From positions 89,531 to 131,552 of the forward strand of contig NZ_MIAM01000049.1 in assembly GCF_001830555.1 (NCBI RefSeq): 42,022 nucleotides of DNA, in the 5' to 3' direction. Below, piece by piece: positions 1 to 7,879 of the stretch (position 1 is its first letter; every line of letters begins with the position of its first letter). The notes below the pieces were generated by a model. It had not been told where the DNA came from, did no database searches, and saw only the letters and a program-made list of their open reading frames with translations. Origin of the DNA: Sphingopyxis sp. RIFCSPHIGHO2_12_FULL_65_19 (GTDB lineage Bacteria > Pseudomonadota > Alphaproteobacteria > Sphingomonadales > Sphingomonadaceae). The translations under genes were made by a program, and so were the position numbers.

Positions 1-2
1 TC

Positions 3-536
3 GGCGCGGGCGATTATTATCAACCGCTGGAATTGCGCTTCATTTGCTATTCCGGCCGCGATGAAATCGACCGCAGCATCCAGACGGGCGCGCAGGTCGC
101 CGTCAATCTGCGCGTTCCCGAACGCATTTCCACCTTCATCGGTTCGGCGGGTATCCGGCGCGGTCGCATCGATTTTGGCAAGGTGGACGCGCTCGGCGGA
201 AACCAGATTCGCGGCCTCACCGTCACCGCGCAGTCCACCATTCCATACGACATCCGTATCGACAGCGAACGCGGTGCGCTAAAACGATCCGGCCGCGACG
301 ACGCGGTGATTGCCTATGGACTGAAATTGTCGGGATTCCCGGTGTCAGACCGGACGCGGCTGGTATGTGACCGCACCCCGGCGCCGGGTGGGCGCACCCA
401 TAATCTGCAAGTCGAACTGAACGGCGAGGATCTGCGCAAGGCACCGGCTGGCGCCTATAGCGATATCGTCACCCTGACCTTTTCGCCGCGTCTCGGCCTG
501 TCGGGCGGCGAAGGATGTTCCGCCACGCGCGGCTGA
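3..536 (+). CDS. Spore coat U / Csu-pilin-like secreted protein, C-terminal part
   Basis: The reading frame is open from the left edge of the window to a TGA at 534-536, so the true start lies outside. The visible 178 residues look like the C-terminal beta-rich SCPU (spore coat protein U / Csu) domain: two cysteines (in FICYSG and RLVCDRT) that could pair, alternating hydrophobic strands, and the closing segment GAYSDIVTLTFSP, which resembles the last strand of this family. Such proteins are secreted and often assembled by chaperone-usher systems, but no chaperone or usher gene is visible here. An in-frame TTG at 33 is probably internal because the same frame continues upstream without a stop. 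The family call is from motif memory only. Confidence 0.6.
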   Translation, partial: GAGDYYQPLELRFICYSGRDEIDRSIQTGAQVAVNLRVPERISTFIGSAGIRRGRIDFGKVDALGGNQIRGLTVTAQSTIPYDIRIDSERGALKRSGRDDAVIAYGLKLSGFPVSDRTRLVCDRTPAPGGRTHNLQVELNGEDLRKAPAGAYSDIVTLTFSPRLGLSGGEGCSATRG

Positions 537-557
537 TCGCCGCCTGCCCTCAAGGGG

Positions 558-998
558 TCAGAAAACCGGACCCTTGGGCTGGGCATCGAGGCTGAGCGCG
601 ACGTCGCCGCCATGCAGGTCGTCTTCCGACAGGACCAGCCGAAGCGGGCGTTCGCGAAACTCCGCCGACGCGGCGTCGACGATGACCGTGTGCGTCGCCG
701 TCGCCGAAATCGGGACGCGCGCGCTGCCGATTTCGACCCACGCATCGGTCAGGCCGGCAGGGTGGTTCAATGTTACCGTGTAGCCCGCCATGCTGTTGCA
801 CAGCTCGGTCATCGTGCCCAGGTTGTTCGCCCCGGCCTGAAAGGGCAGCGACGGGTTCGATGCGACGCTGACCTGACAGACGGTCGGCACGCGCGCAAAG
901 ATCGCGAACGACGTGCCGTCGGATGCCGCAGCCGGTGTCGCCACCGCCGCGATCGCGACCAGCGCCGCGGCGCTCCGATTAAATCCTGCCTTTGGCAT
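558..998 (-). CDS. Small secreted beta-rich protein, possibly SCPU-like
   Basis: This 146-residue protein begins with a clear signal peptide (MPKAGFNRSAAALVAIAAVATPAAA, cleavage probable after AAA near residue 25 and before SDG). The mature part is short and beta-rich, with two cysteines (in PTVCQVSV and TELCNSM) that could form a disulfide in the periplasm. The pattern is reminiscent of fimbrial or spore-coat-U folds, and the adjacent convergent gene at the left edge is also of that type. The ATG is preceded by a strong AGGAGG six bases upstream. No enzymatic motif is visible. The function is unknown; the pilin-like reading is an inference from the signal peptide, cysteines and neighbour. 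Confidence 0.65.
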   Translation of the reverse strand: MPKAGFNRSAAALVAIAAVATPAAASDGTSFAIFARVPTVCQVSVASNPSLPFQAGANNLGTMTELCNSMAGYTVTLNHPAGLTDAWVEIGSARVPISATATHTVIVDAASAEFRERPLRLVLSEDDLHGGDVALSLDAQPKGPVF

Positions 999-1005
999 AG
1001 CGTGC

Positions 1006-1020
1006 CTCCTGTTTCAGGAG
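1006..1020 (-). promoter_or_regulatory. Hairpin covering a ribosome-binding site
   Basis: CTCCTG-TTT-CAGGAG is a perfect 6-base inverted repeat with a 3-base loop. Read on the minus strand, its second arm contains the AGGAG that serves the secreted-protein gene starting at 998. In mRNA the arm could hide the Shine-Dalgarno. The pairing is seen in sequence; a regulatory effect is inference. Confidence 0.4.
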
Positions 1021-1112
1021 ACGTTCTAGGCCGCCCGTCTAAAATTGTGTTTAATTGCCATGGTTAAGGACATTAACCTTCGCGGAGACAGGCCGACGGC
1101 GCCATCGGCCGC

Positions 1113-1781
1113 CTATATTTCGACCATTATCCGTATTTTGTCGGGCGTTGTGCCGACGACGCGAGCGATTTGTTCGCGGCTCCTGGCGAGCAGGTCTTCC
1201 AGCATTTCGGGAACGTCGGGACCGAAAAGTTCGGACATCGGGATTCCGAGCGCCCCCGCCAGCGCTTTCATTCGCGCGTCGCGCGGGCGCGCCTTGCCAG
1301 TTTCCCAGGCGCAGATCGCGGGCATGCTGACGCCCAATTGGGCTGCCATTTGCGCCTGTGTCATCCCCTTTGCCTTGCGCAATTGTTTCAGGCGCACCCC
1401 GAAATCTTCCGCCGGAAGCGCAGAAGGTTGTTTTTCTGGCGAGGCAATATCGCGACTGACCGTGCTGCGCAGTTCCACGGCGCTCAGCGCACCCGCCGAC
1501 AGCGCGACGTCGAACTCGCAGCCGTAAAGTCGGCCGCTCGCCCATACGACTCGCGCCGCCGTCGTCCCGGCATGGGGAAGCTCGATGGCAATTTCTTCGC
1601 CGGGCGCCAACGCTGCGGGGCTTTCGATCAGCAGACCCGATGCCGATATATTATGGACAAGCACCTCGGTCGCGCCGCGTGCGGCGCTGACGCCTTTGGT
1701 CTGGAGCCGCAAGTTCCGCCGCGCATTCCGCCGCTTGCCGCCCGACCGTTCATGTTCTTCGAGATATGCGGTGATGACCAT
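1113..1781 (-). CDS. PilZ-XRE fusion transcription regulator
   Basis: A 222-residue protein with two recognisable domains. Residues about 15-105 are a PilZ domain, with the c-di-GMP signature R17xxxR21 (in KRRNARRN) and N44xS46xxG49 (HNISASGL), then the strand ending YGCEF. Residues about 128-185 are an XRE/Cro helix-turn-helix (RLKQLRKAKGMTQAQMAAQL, then VSMPAICAWETGKARP). A tail of about 35 residues follows. PilZ domains bind cyclic di-GMP and XRE domains bind DNA, so this may be a one-protein c-di-GMP-responsive regulator. The natural targets are unknown; the DUF2339 gene next door is on the same strand but is separated by about 150 bases. The start at 1781 has only a weak ribosome-binding site. 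Confidence 0.8.
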   Translation of the reverse strand: MVITAYLEEHERSGGKRRNARRNLRLQTKGVSAARGATEVLVHNISASGLLIESPAALAPGEEIAIELPHAGTTAARVVWASGRLYGCEFDVALSAGALSAVELRSTVSRDIASPEKQPSALPAEDFGVRLKQLRKAKGMTQAQMAAQLGVSMPAICAWETGKARPRDARMKALAGALGIPMSELFGPDVPEMLEDLLARSREQIARVVGTTPDKIRIMVEI

Positions 1782-1934
1782 TGTGCGCTTTCAAATAGGC
1801 ACTTAGTCAACCGCCATCAGTTAACAGACCGTTATTGCGAAAGACAGCCGACGCTGCCGCGCCCCCATACGGGCTGCGATGTGCCCCATCAACAACATGA
1901 TGCGCATTCGGTCGCGCGGCGCGGGCAACCGGCC

Positions 1935-4931
1935 TCATGCCCCGCCTATTCCCGGTTCGTCGATCTCAGGTGGCGGTCCGGCAGCGCGAAGCTGTCGACT
2001 GTAGAGCCATCCGATCCCGATCAAGCTGAACCCGAGCGCGACGAACGAACCGATACGAAGCAGCCCCTCCAACCCCGAAGCGTCGAAAACGAACACCTTG
2101 CCGACGGCACCCAGCATCAGCAGGAGCGAAGCGAGGCGCCAGTCGCGGTGATGCTGCCGGATGCCCCACAATAGGAAACCGATCGCCAACAGCAGGATCA
2201 GCAGCGAGCGCAGGATATTTTCCGCCGGAGCGACCCCTGCTTCGACAAGCAGGCTGCCGTGGAATAGCTGGCGCAGGCTGGCCCGGGCAAAAGTGGCGAT
2301 GAGCAGCATAGTCAGCAACTGGATACCGCGGTCGAGGCGCGCAGACGCGGGGGAGACCATCTTGCCGGCCAACCGCAAACCAAACCACGGCAACAGGAAG
2401 AGCGGCGCGAGCAGGTTGACGAGCGGCCAGCCACCGACCGCCTGCTGCGCCCACAAGGGATTGTGGAGGACAAGTCCATAGACAAGCGCGTGCGCGGTCC
2501 CGGCGATCACCAGCACCTGCGCGCCGATGGTAATGCCGCGCCGCCACAGCAACCAGCCGAGGCCGATCAGCAGCGTCTCCCAGACGAGGCGCTGGGCTAT
2601 GCCGGTCGCCACGAAATCATCCCCGACCAGCGCGGCGAAGCCAAGACGATAGAGGGTATGGACCGCGACGACTCCGATCGCCCCGGCTATTGCCATCCCG
2701 CCGACCGAAAGCCAGCGCGGCAATGTTTCACGCTGGAGCCACAGCGGCACGGCGCAGATCAGCGCCGGAAGCGCCAGGCGGCGGACCAACTCGTCCACGG
2801 CCAGAATGCCGCCGTCGATCAGCATCGGCACGCCAGCCAGCGACAGCGCGGCCTTTCCGGCCCAGAAGGCGACGGGCATCGCTGCCCAGCCGAGCGCGAT
2901 TGCCGCCAGGATCGCGGCGCCGATCCCGACGCGGCCCAGACCGAAGCGCCGTGCCGCGAGCAGCAGCGCGCCGATCCCCAACGCGGGGACAAGGACGAGC
3001 AACGTGGCCGGGAGCAACTGCGCCGCGGCACCATAGGCCAGCGCAGCCGCAAAGCCCTGCCCGAGGCAGAGCACAACGCGCCGCTCGGCACGGACCGCGA
3101 ATAGCAGCGCACCGAGCGTCAGCGCGGCCCAACGCAAAAATGCCTCCGCCGACGCCATCTCGGTGCCCGATGCCAGCCGCGGCAGTTCGTCGAGCGCCCG
3201 CGGCGTGGCGATCAGGCCGACGAGCGCGGCACCGAAAAATCCGACCGCAATCCATTCGATCCGGCGATCACCCGCCATCCTTCCAAACGGCAACAGCGCC
3301 GCGGCCACCAGCGCAACCGCGACCGCCGCCAGCCAGACCGGCAGGGTCAGCACAAGCGCGAGCGCGATCAGCGCCGCCGCGGTTCCGGTCAACCAGGCGA
3401 AGCGGCGGTCGGCCGCACGGCCCTCGACACGCCACCCGCGCGCGATCGCGGTCGCCAGCAACAGTCCGCCGACCAGCGCGACAAGCGCCAGCGCCCCGTC
3501 CGGCATGTCCCACCATTGCCACTTGGCAACGAGCGGCAGCGCGAGCGCGAGCGCGCACAGCTCCAGCGTACGGCGCAGGTCGGCCGGCGGCGCCCACAGG
3601 CGCGCGAGCAACGGCAGCGCATGGATCGACGCCAGCGAAAGCCCGACAAGGCTGAACCAGAAGAGCGTCGGATCGGGCCACAGCGCGATCAGCAGGATCG
3701 ACAGCGCAAGGCTGGTTGTCGGCACCATCGCCAGCTTGCTTTCGCGCCATGCGAGCCATTGCCCGGCCGCAGCAAGGAGCGCGAACAGCCCCCAATGGAG
3801 CGGCGCAAAGCCCGCATAGGCCACCAGCAGCGCGAGTTGCAACGCGCCGACGATCGCCGCCGCCCCGCGCAGCAGCGCGGCCCGTGGACCGTCATAGGCA
3901 AGAAGCGGGATGGCGATCCCGAGCAGCAGGACATAACCGCCGATCGACAGCGAGCCCAGCGTGTCGAACGCGCCCCCGAGCAGGATCATCCAGGCGCTCC
4001 ACCCGGCCCCGCCGACAAGTGCGGCAAGCGCCAGCCACGGCCAGCCGCGCATCCGCGCAACGCCGGTCAACGCCCCGATAGTCAGCGACAGATAGACGGC
4101 GAGCAGCGGGACATTGGGTTCGAGCGCGCCGACAAGCGCAGGTGCCGCAAGCCCGCCGGCGAGGCCCAGAAGCGCGCTCGGCGGGCCGAAACGAAGCGAG
4201 AGCGCAAGCGCCGACGCGGTGACGAGCGCCAGCGCGAAAAAGGCGAGCAGCGGACCGATCAAGCCATAGATGTTCGCCGCGACCATGATCGCGGCATATA
4301 GCGTCGCCACCCCGGCGCCCGACAGCGCCTGCGCCACGCGCAGGTCGCGGACCCGGCTTTCGTTGCGCCAGGCATATTCGGCGGCGCCGACAAGCGCGAG
4401 GCCGAAGAGGATGCCCGCGAGCACCTGCACGCCCGGCGTGAAGACCCGGGCAAAGAAGCCGAGGTCGATCGCATAACGCACGATGAGCACCCCGGCGATC
4501 GCCAGCGTGATGCCCCCGGCCCAGATCGGCAGCGTCTTGCCGAACAGATCCTCGAAACGCGCGGACAGATTGGCGGGGGGAGCGGGCTTCGCGGGGGTGG
4601 CCGGGGTTTTCGATTCAGGCGCCGGTGGCGGCGATGGCCTGGCGTCGACCCCGCCCGGCGCAGATGCTATCTGGCCCTGCTTTTGCGTCAGCGCGGGCAA
4701 CGGCGCGCTGTCCTTGGCCGCCGCTCGCGCCGCTATCACGGTCGTCGCTTCGCTTTGCGGGTCTGCGGCTGGCTTGGCCTTGGCAACCGTGGCTTTCGCG
4801 GTGCCTTGCGCCGCGCCGGGCTTCCCGATGGTTTCGGCGAGGATCTTTTCGGCGCGTTTCAGCCGGGTCCGTGTATCCGACAGCAGCACGCCCAGGATGA
4901 CGATGGCAAGAAAAGCGAAAAGTTCAAACAT
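1935..4931 (-). CDS. DUF2339 large polytopic membrane protein
   Basis: A 998-residue protein. It opens with a hydrophobic helix (FELFAFLAIVILGVLLS), a short charged coil, an Ala/Pro/Lys-rich linker to about residue 130, then the segment SARFEDLFGKTLPIWAGGITLAIAGVLIVRYAID typical of the start of DUF2339. The rest is a nearly uninterrupted series of over twenty hydrophobic helices separated by short charged loops. The length fits the family. The start ATG follows AAGGAA with good spacing. DUF2339 proteins are inner-membrane proteins of unknown function; no catalytic motif is evident. The large antisense ORFs here are shadows. Confidence 0.85.
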   Translation of the reverse strand: MFELFAFLAIVILGVLLSDTRTRLKRAEKILAETIGKPGAAQGTAKATVAKAKPAADPQSEATTVIAARAAAKDSAPLPALTQKQGQIASAPGGVDARPSPPPAPESKTPATPAKPAPPANLSARFEDLFGKTLPIWAGGITLAIAGVLIVRYAIDLGFFARVFTPGVQVLAGILFGLALVGAAEYAWRNESRVRDLRVAQALSGAGVATLYAAIMVAANIYGLIGPLLAFFALALVTASALALSLRFGPPSALLGLAGGLAAPALVGALEPNVPLLAVYLSLTIGALTGVARMRGWPWLALAALVGGAGWSAWMILLGGAFDTLGSLSIGGYVLLLGIAIPLLAYDGPRAALLRGAAAIVGALQLALLVAYAGFAPLHWGLFALLAAAGQWLAWRESKLAMVPTTSLALSILLIALWPDPTLFWFSLVGLSLASIHALPLLARLWAPPADLRRTLELCALALALPLVAKWQWWDMPDGALALVALVGGLLLATAIARGWRVEGRAADRRFAWLTGTAAALIALALVLTLPVWLAAVAVALVAAALLPFGRMAGDRRIEWIAVGFFGAALVGLIATPRALDELPRLASGTEMASAEAFLRWAALTLGALLFAVRAERRVVLCLGQGFAAALAYGAAAQLLPATLLVLVPALGIGALLLAARRFGLGRVGIGAAILAAIALGWAAMPVAFWAGKAALSLAGVPMLIDGGILAVDELVRRLALPALICAVPLWLQRETLPRWLSVGGMAIAGAIGVVAVHTLYRLGFAALVGDDFVATGIAQRLVWETLLIGLGWLLWRRGITIGAQVLVIAGTAHALVYGLVLHNPLWAQQAVGGWPLVNLLAPLFLLPWFGLRLAGKMVSPASARLDRGIQLLTMLLIATFARASLRQLFHGSLLVEAGVAPAENILRSLLILLLAIGFLLWGIRQHHRDWRLASLLLMLGAVGKVFVFDASGLEGLLRIGSFVALGFSLIGIGWLYSRQLRAAGPPPEIDEPGIGGA

Positions 4932-5088
4932 CGAGTTCCTTCAGGGCCGCCACGGCCCCGTTCGTCGCCAAGCATATGCCCGAAGACGCGCCGCGCAAGA
5001 GCGCGCGCCCAAGACACCCCGCAGACCGGGCCGAATGCGCAGCCGCCGCGTCGATTGCACCCCCGCCCTGCCGGCGCAGCCGAAGGAA

Positions 5089-5841
5089 TCAGTAGCGACC
5101 CGAAAGCAGCGCTCCGCCGCCGGAGATATGGGTTGAAAGGCCGAGCCGCGTCAGCATCTGGTGCGCGGTGCAGATGGCGGCCGAGACGACCGGAATACCG
5201 ATTGCATCCTCGACCTTCTGCACCGCGGGCAGCGACGGCATCTGGACGCACGCCGAGAGGACAAGCGCGTCGATGCCGGTGAGGTCGAGCCGCCTGGCAT
5301 GATCGAGCAAATTGGCCGGGTCTTGCGCGGCGACCTCCAGATTGTCCGGGATTTCCAGCGCAAGCCAGTCGCTTACCTCAACGCCTTCATTCTGAACATA
5401 AGACACGACCATTTGCGTAAGCGGCCGCATATAGGGGGCGACGAGCGCAATGCGCCTTGCCTTCAGCGCGGCGAGGCCCTCGACCAGCGCCCCGGCGCTG
5501 GTGACGACGGGTGCGGCGCCGCCATTTTCCACCGTCCGCCGATGCAGCCGCGCCTCCGACACGCGATGATAGCCCTCCCCCATGCTCATGATCGCGACAA
5601 GACAGGCATAGCCGAGGACGTCGACCGCGGCGTCGGACAGTTCGAGCGCGCAGCGGTCCGAATCGGCGTCCATCGCCGCGAGTTCTTCCTTTGTCACCGT
5701 CTTCATCCGCATCCGCGACGAATGGAAGGTGAAGCGTTCCGGCGCGATGGCTTCGCGGGCGCGAAGCAGCGCGGGGATTTCGGTTTCCATCGTGACGTTG
5801 GAACTGGGCACGATCTGCCCGATGCGGATGGGCCGGTTCAT
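5089..5841 (-). CDS. Maleate cis-trans isomerase (Asp/Glu racemase superfamily)
   Basis: A 250-residue protein of the maleate isomerase/arylmalonate decarboxylase group. It converts maleate to fumarate without a metal cofactor. The N-terminal signature RIGQIVPSSNVTMETEIP is typical, and both catalytic cysteines are present: C80 in LGYACLVA and C198 in LSACVQMPSLP. The gene starts 5 bases after the stop of the FAH-family hydrolase and is the last gene of the eight-gene operon. In nicotinate-type pathways this enzyme follows a maleamate amidase. Here the inferred role is the final step, making fumarate from maleate released by ring cleavage. The substrate could be a related cis-diacid. The family assignment is firm and the pathway role is inferred. 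Confidence 0.85.
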   Translation of the reverse strand: MNRPIRIGQIVPSSNVTMETEIPALLRAREAIAPERFTFHSSRMRMKTVTKEELAAMDADSDRCALELSDAAVDVLGYACLVAIMSMGEGYHRVSEARLHRRTVENGGAAPVVTSAGALVEGLAALKARRIALVAPYMRPLTQMVVSYVQNEGVEVSDWLALEIPDNLEVAAQDPANLLDHARRLDLTGIDALVLSACVQMPSLPAVQKVEDAIGIPVVSAAICTAHQMLTRLGLSTHISGGGALLSGRY

Positions 5842-5846
5842 CGCGT

Positions 5847-6755
5847 TCAGACCGCGACGATCGGGTTGCGCAACGTGCCGATGCCCTCAACGGTGCATTC
5901 GACGACGTCGCCCGGCCACATGAATTCCTGTGGATCGCGCCCGGCGCCGACCCCCGCGGGCGTGCCGGTCGCAATGATGTCGCCAGGTTCCAGCGTCATC
6001 ACGCTCGAAATGTCGGCGATCAGTTGCGGCACGTTGAACAGCATGAAACGCGTGTTGCTGTTCTGTTTTTCGACCCCGTTGACGCGGGTCAGGATGCCCA
6101 GATTATGTGGATCGCCCACTTCGTCCGCCGTGACGATGCAAGGCCCCATCGGCGCAAAACTGTCCTGCCCCTTCGACACGATCCATTGCCCGGCGCGGCG
6201 GCAGTCGCGCGCCGACACATCGTTGATCACCGTATAACCGAACACATGGCCCAGCGCGTCGTCCTGAGCGACATGACGCGCGGTGCTGCCGATGATCACC
6301 GCCAGCTCGGTTTCCCAGTCGAGCTGCTGCGTGACCTTGGCATTATGGCGGATCGGGTCGTTCCACGCGACGACCGCGGTCGGGGGTTTCGAGAAAATCA
6401 CCGGCTGCTGCGGCAGCTCGTTCGAGGTGTCGAGCGAACGCGCCGATTCCGCGACATGCTCGGTGTAATTGAGACCGATGCCGAAGATATTCTTTCGCGG
6501 TCGCGGGATTGGCGCGAGCAAGGTCACATTCCCCTCCGGCAGCGAGGTGCCGACCAGATCGGCGGTGGTCGCCGCGCCGACGGCTTCCTTGAGGAAGCGC
6601 AAGGCGACCGGGCCCAGGTCGATGAAATCGAGCATCGTCGACGGCAGGTCGTGCCCGATCGCATCGCCGAAATATTCGACGTCGATCACCAGCCCGCCGT
6701 GGACAAGGCCGAGCCGCGGTTCGGTTTCGATCGTGCGATAGGTCACAAAGCGCAT
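5847..6755 (-). CDS. Fumarylacetoacetate hydrolase-family protein
   Basis: A 302-residue member of the FAH family, which cleave C-C bonds of acyl-pyruvates using a divalent metal. Visible motifs are NIFGIGLNYTEH (start of the catalytic domain, near residue 90), the metal-binding stretch LDWETELAVIIG (E-x-E type), the VINDVSARD segment, and the C-terminal GDIIATGTPAGVG loop. It overlaps the 3' end of the bicupin gene by 13 bases, which implies translational coupling. Next to a gentisate-dioxygenase-like enzyme, the natural role is hydrolysis of a maleyl- or fumarylpyruvate-type ring-cleavage product to pyruvate plus a C4 acid. In the 5-hydroxyanthranilate hypothesis the C4 product would be maleamate. 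The family is certain; the exact substrate is not. Confidence 0.9.
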   Translation of the reverse strand: MRFVTYRTIETEPRLGLVHGGLVIDVEYFGDAIGHDLPSTMLDFIDLGPVALRFLKEAVGAATTADLVGTSLPEGNVTLLAPIPRPRKNIFGIGLNYTEHVAESARSLDTSNELPQQPVIFSKPPTAVVAWNDPIRHNAKVTQQLDWETELAVIIGSTARHVAQDDALGHVFGYTVINDVSARDCRRAGQWIVSKGQDSFAPMGPCIVTADEVGDPHNLGILTRVNGVEKQNSNTRFMLFNVPQLIADISSVMTLEPGDIIATGTPAGVGAGRDPQEFMWPGDVVECTVEGIGTLRNPIVAV

Positions 6756-7879
6756 GGTTGATGTCCGTCATTGTCTAGAAGGGCCTCCTCGATCCGGACG
6801 CCGAGCGCCTCCATCACGGGAAAGTCGTTGAACGAGAAGAGGAAGGCTTCCTCGGATGCGTCGAGATTGACATGCTCGTGCCACACCCAGGCCGGCACGC
6901 AGAAGATGTCGTGCGTGCCCCAGTCGAACCGCTCGCCGCCGATGATCGAATAGCCGCGCCCGCCCGCGACATTATAGACGACGTTGCCGGTGTGGCGGTG
7001 CGCCCGCCCGCGGAAGCCCGGTTTGAGCATTTGCATATGCGCGCCCATCGTCTGGAGCGCCCAGCCGCCGGTCAGCGGGTTGGAATAACGCAGCATATGC
7101 CCGTCGAAAGGCGATCCGTCCGACACCTTCGCGAGATTCCACAGGGCGTCGCGCGTCGCGTCCCAGCGATAGACCATCACCGGCGAATAGGGTTTTTCCC
7201 AAGCGCCAATGCCTTCGGGCCGCAGCGACCCGCCACCATAGGTCAGCGGCAGGTCGTCGGTCGGAAAGGCCGCCGCCTGTGCGGGCTGGTCATAGACGGC
7301 GTAAAAATTGGTCTCGAGGCTGTTCATCAGCGGAATGTCGAGCCCGTCCTGCCAGATCGACACCTCGCCGTCGGCGACGACGCCATGGTCGTGCCAGCAG
7401 CCGCCCGGCGTCAGCACATAGTCGTTGGCGCCGAGCGTGATGGGATGACCGTCGACGACGGTATAGGCGCCCTTCCCCTCCATGATGAAGCGGTGCGCCG
7501 ACGCGGTGTGCTTGTGCGCGGGGGTGATTTCTCCGGGGCGCATCGCCTGCATCCCGCTGAACAGCCAGCCGCATACGGCGACATTCTCGCGCCCCGCATC
7601 GCTGTCGTTGAGCAACGTCACGACGCGGCGCCCCGCTTCCTCAGGCTTCACCAGATCGAGCGCGCGCAGGCACATGGCGCGCATGTCGGCGTAGCGCCAC
7701 AGCGTCGGACGATAGCGCGTTTCGGGTTCCCACGGTTCGATCGCGTTGGCGCGCTTCCAGAAGGCGCCTGCATTGCGCCCTGCAAGCTCCTGATAAAACG
7801 CCTCCAGTTCGGGCGTGTCGGTAACCCGCGCGCGTCCGAGCACATCGTCGCGTGGGTCGATAGTCGTGTTGCCTGTCAT
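6743..7879 (-). CDS. Gentisate 1,2-dioxygenase-like bicupin ring-cleaving dioxygenase
   Basis: A 378-residue bicupin of the gentisate/salicylate/1-hydroxy-2-naphthoate dioxygenase family. The N-terminal cupin has the Fe(II) triad H122-x-H124 (in ITPAHKHTASAHRFIMEG) and H163 (in PGGCWHDHG). The second cupin keeps the fold (GFRGRAHRHTGNVVYNVAGG and WVWHEH). These enzymes open the ring between the carboxyl carbon and the neighbouring hydroxyl carbon. Its ATG overlaps the nitrilase stop by one base (TGATG). Preceding genes make anthranilate-type compounds rather than gentisate, so 5-hydroxyanthranilate, the 2-amino analogue of gentisate, is the most coherent substrate. Unsubstituted anthranilate, gentisate or salicylate remain alternatives. 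Confidence 0.85.
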   Translation of the reverse strand: MTGNTTIDPRDDVLGRARVTDTPELEAFYQELAGRNAGAFWKRANAIEPWEPETRYRPTLWRYADMRAMCLRALDLVKPEEAGRRVVTLLNDSDAGRENVAVCGWLFSGMQAMRPGEITPAHKHTASAHRFIMEGKGAYTVVDGHPITLGANDYVLTPGGCWHDHGVVADGEVSIWQDGLDIPLMNSLETNFYAVYDQPAQAAAFPTDDLPLTYGGGSLRPEGIGAWEKPYSPVMVYRWDATRDALWNLAKVSDGSPFDGHMLRYSNPLTGGWALQTMGAHMQMLKPGFRGRAHRHTGNVVYNVAGGRGYSIIGGERFDWGTHDIFCVPAWVWHEHVNLDASEEAFLFSFNDFPVMEALGVRIEEALLDNDGHQPCAL

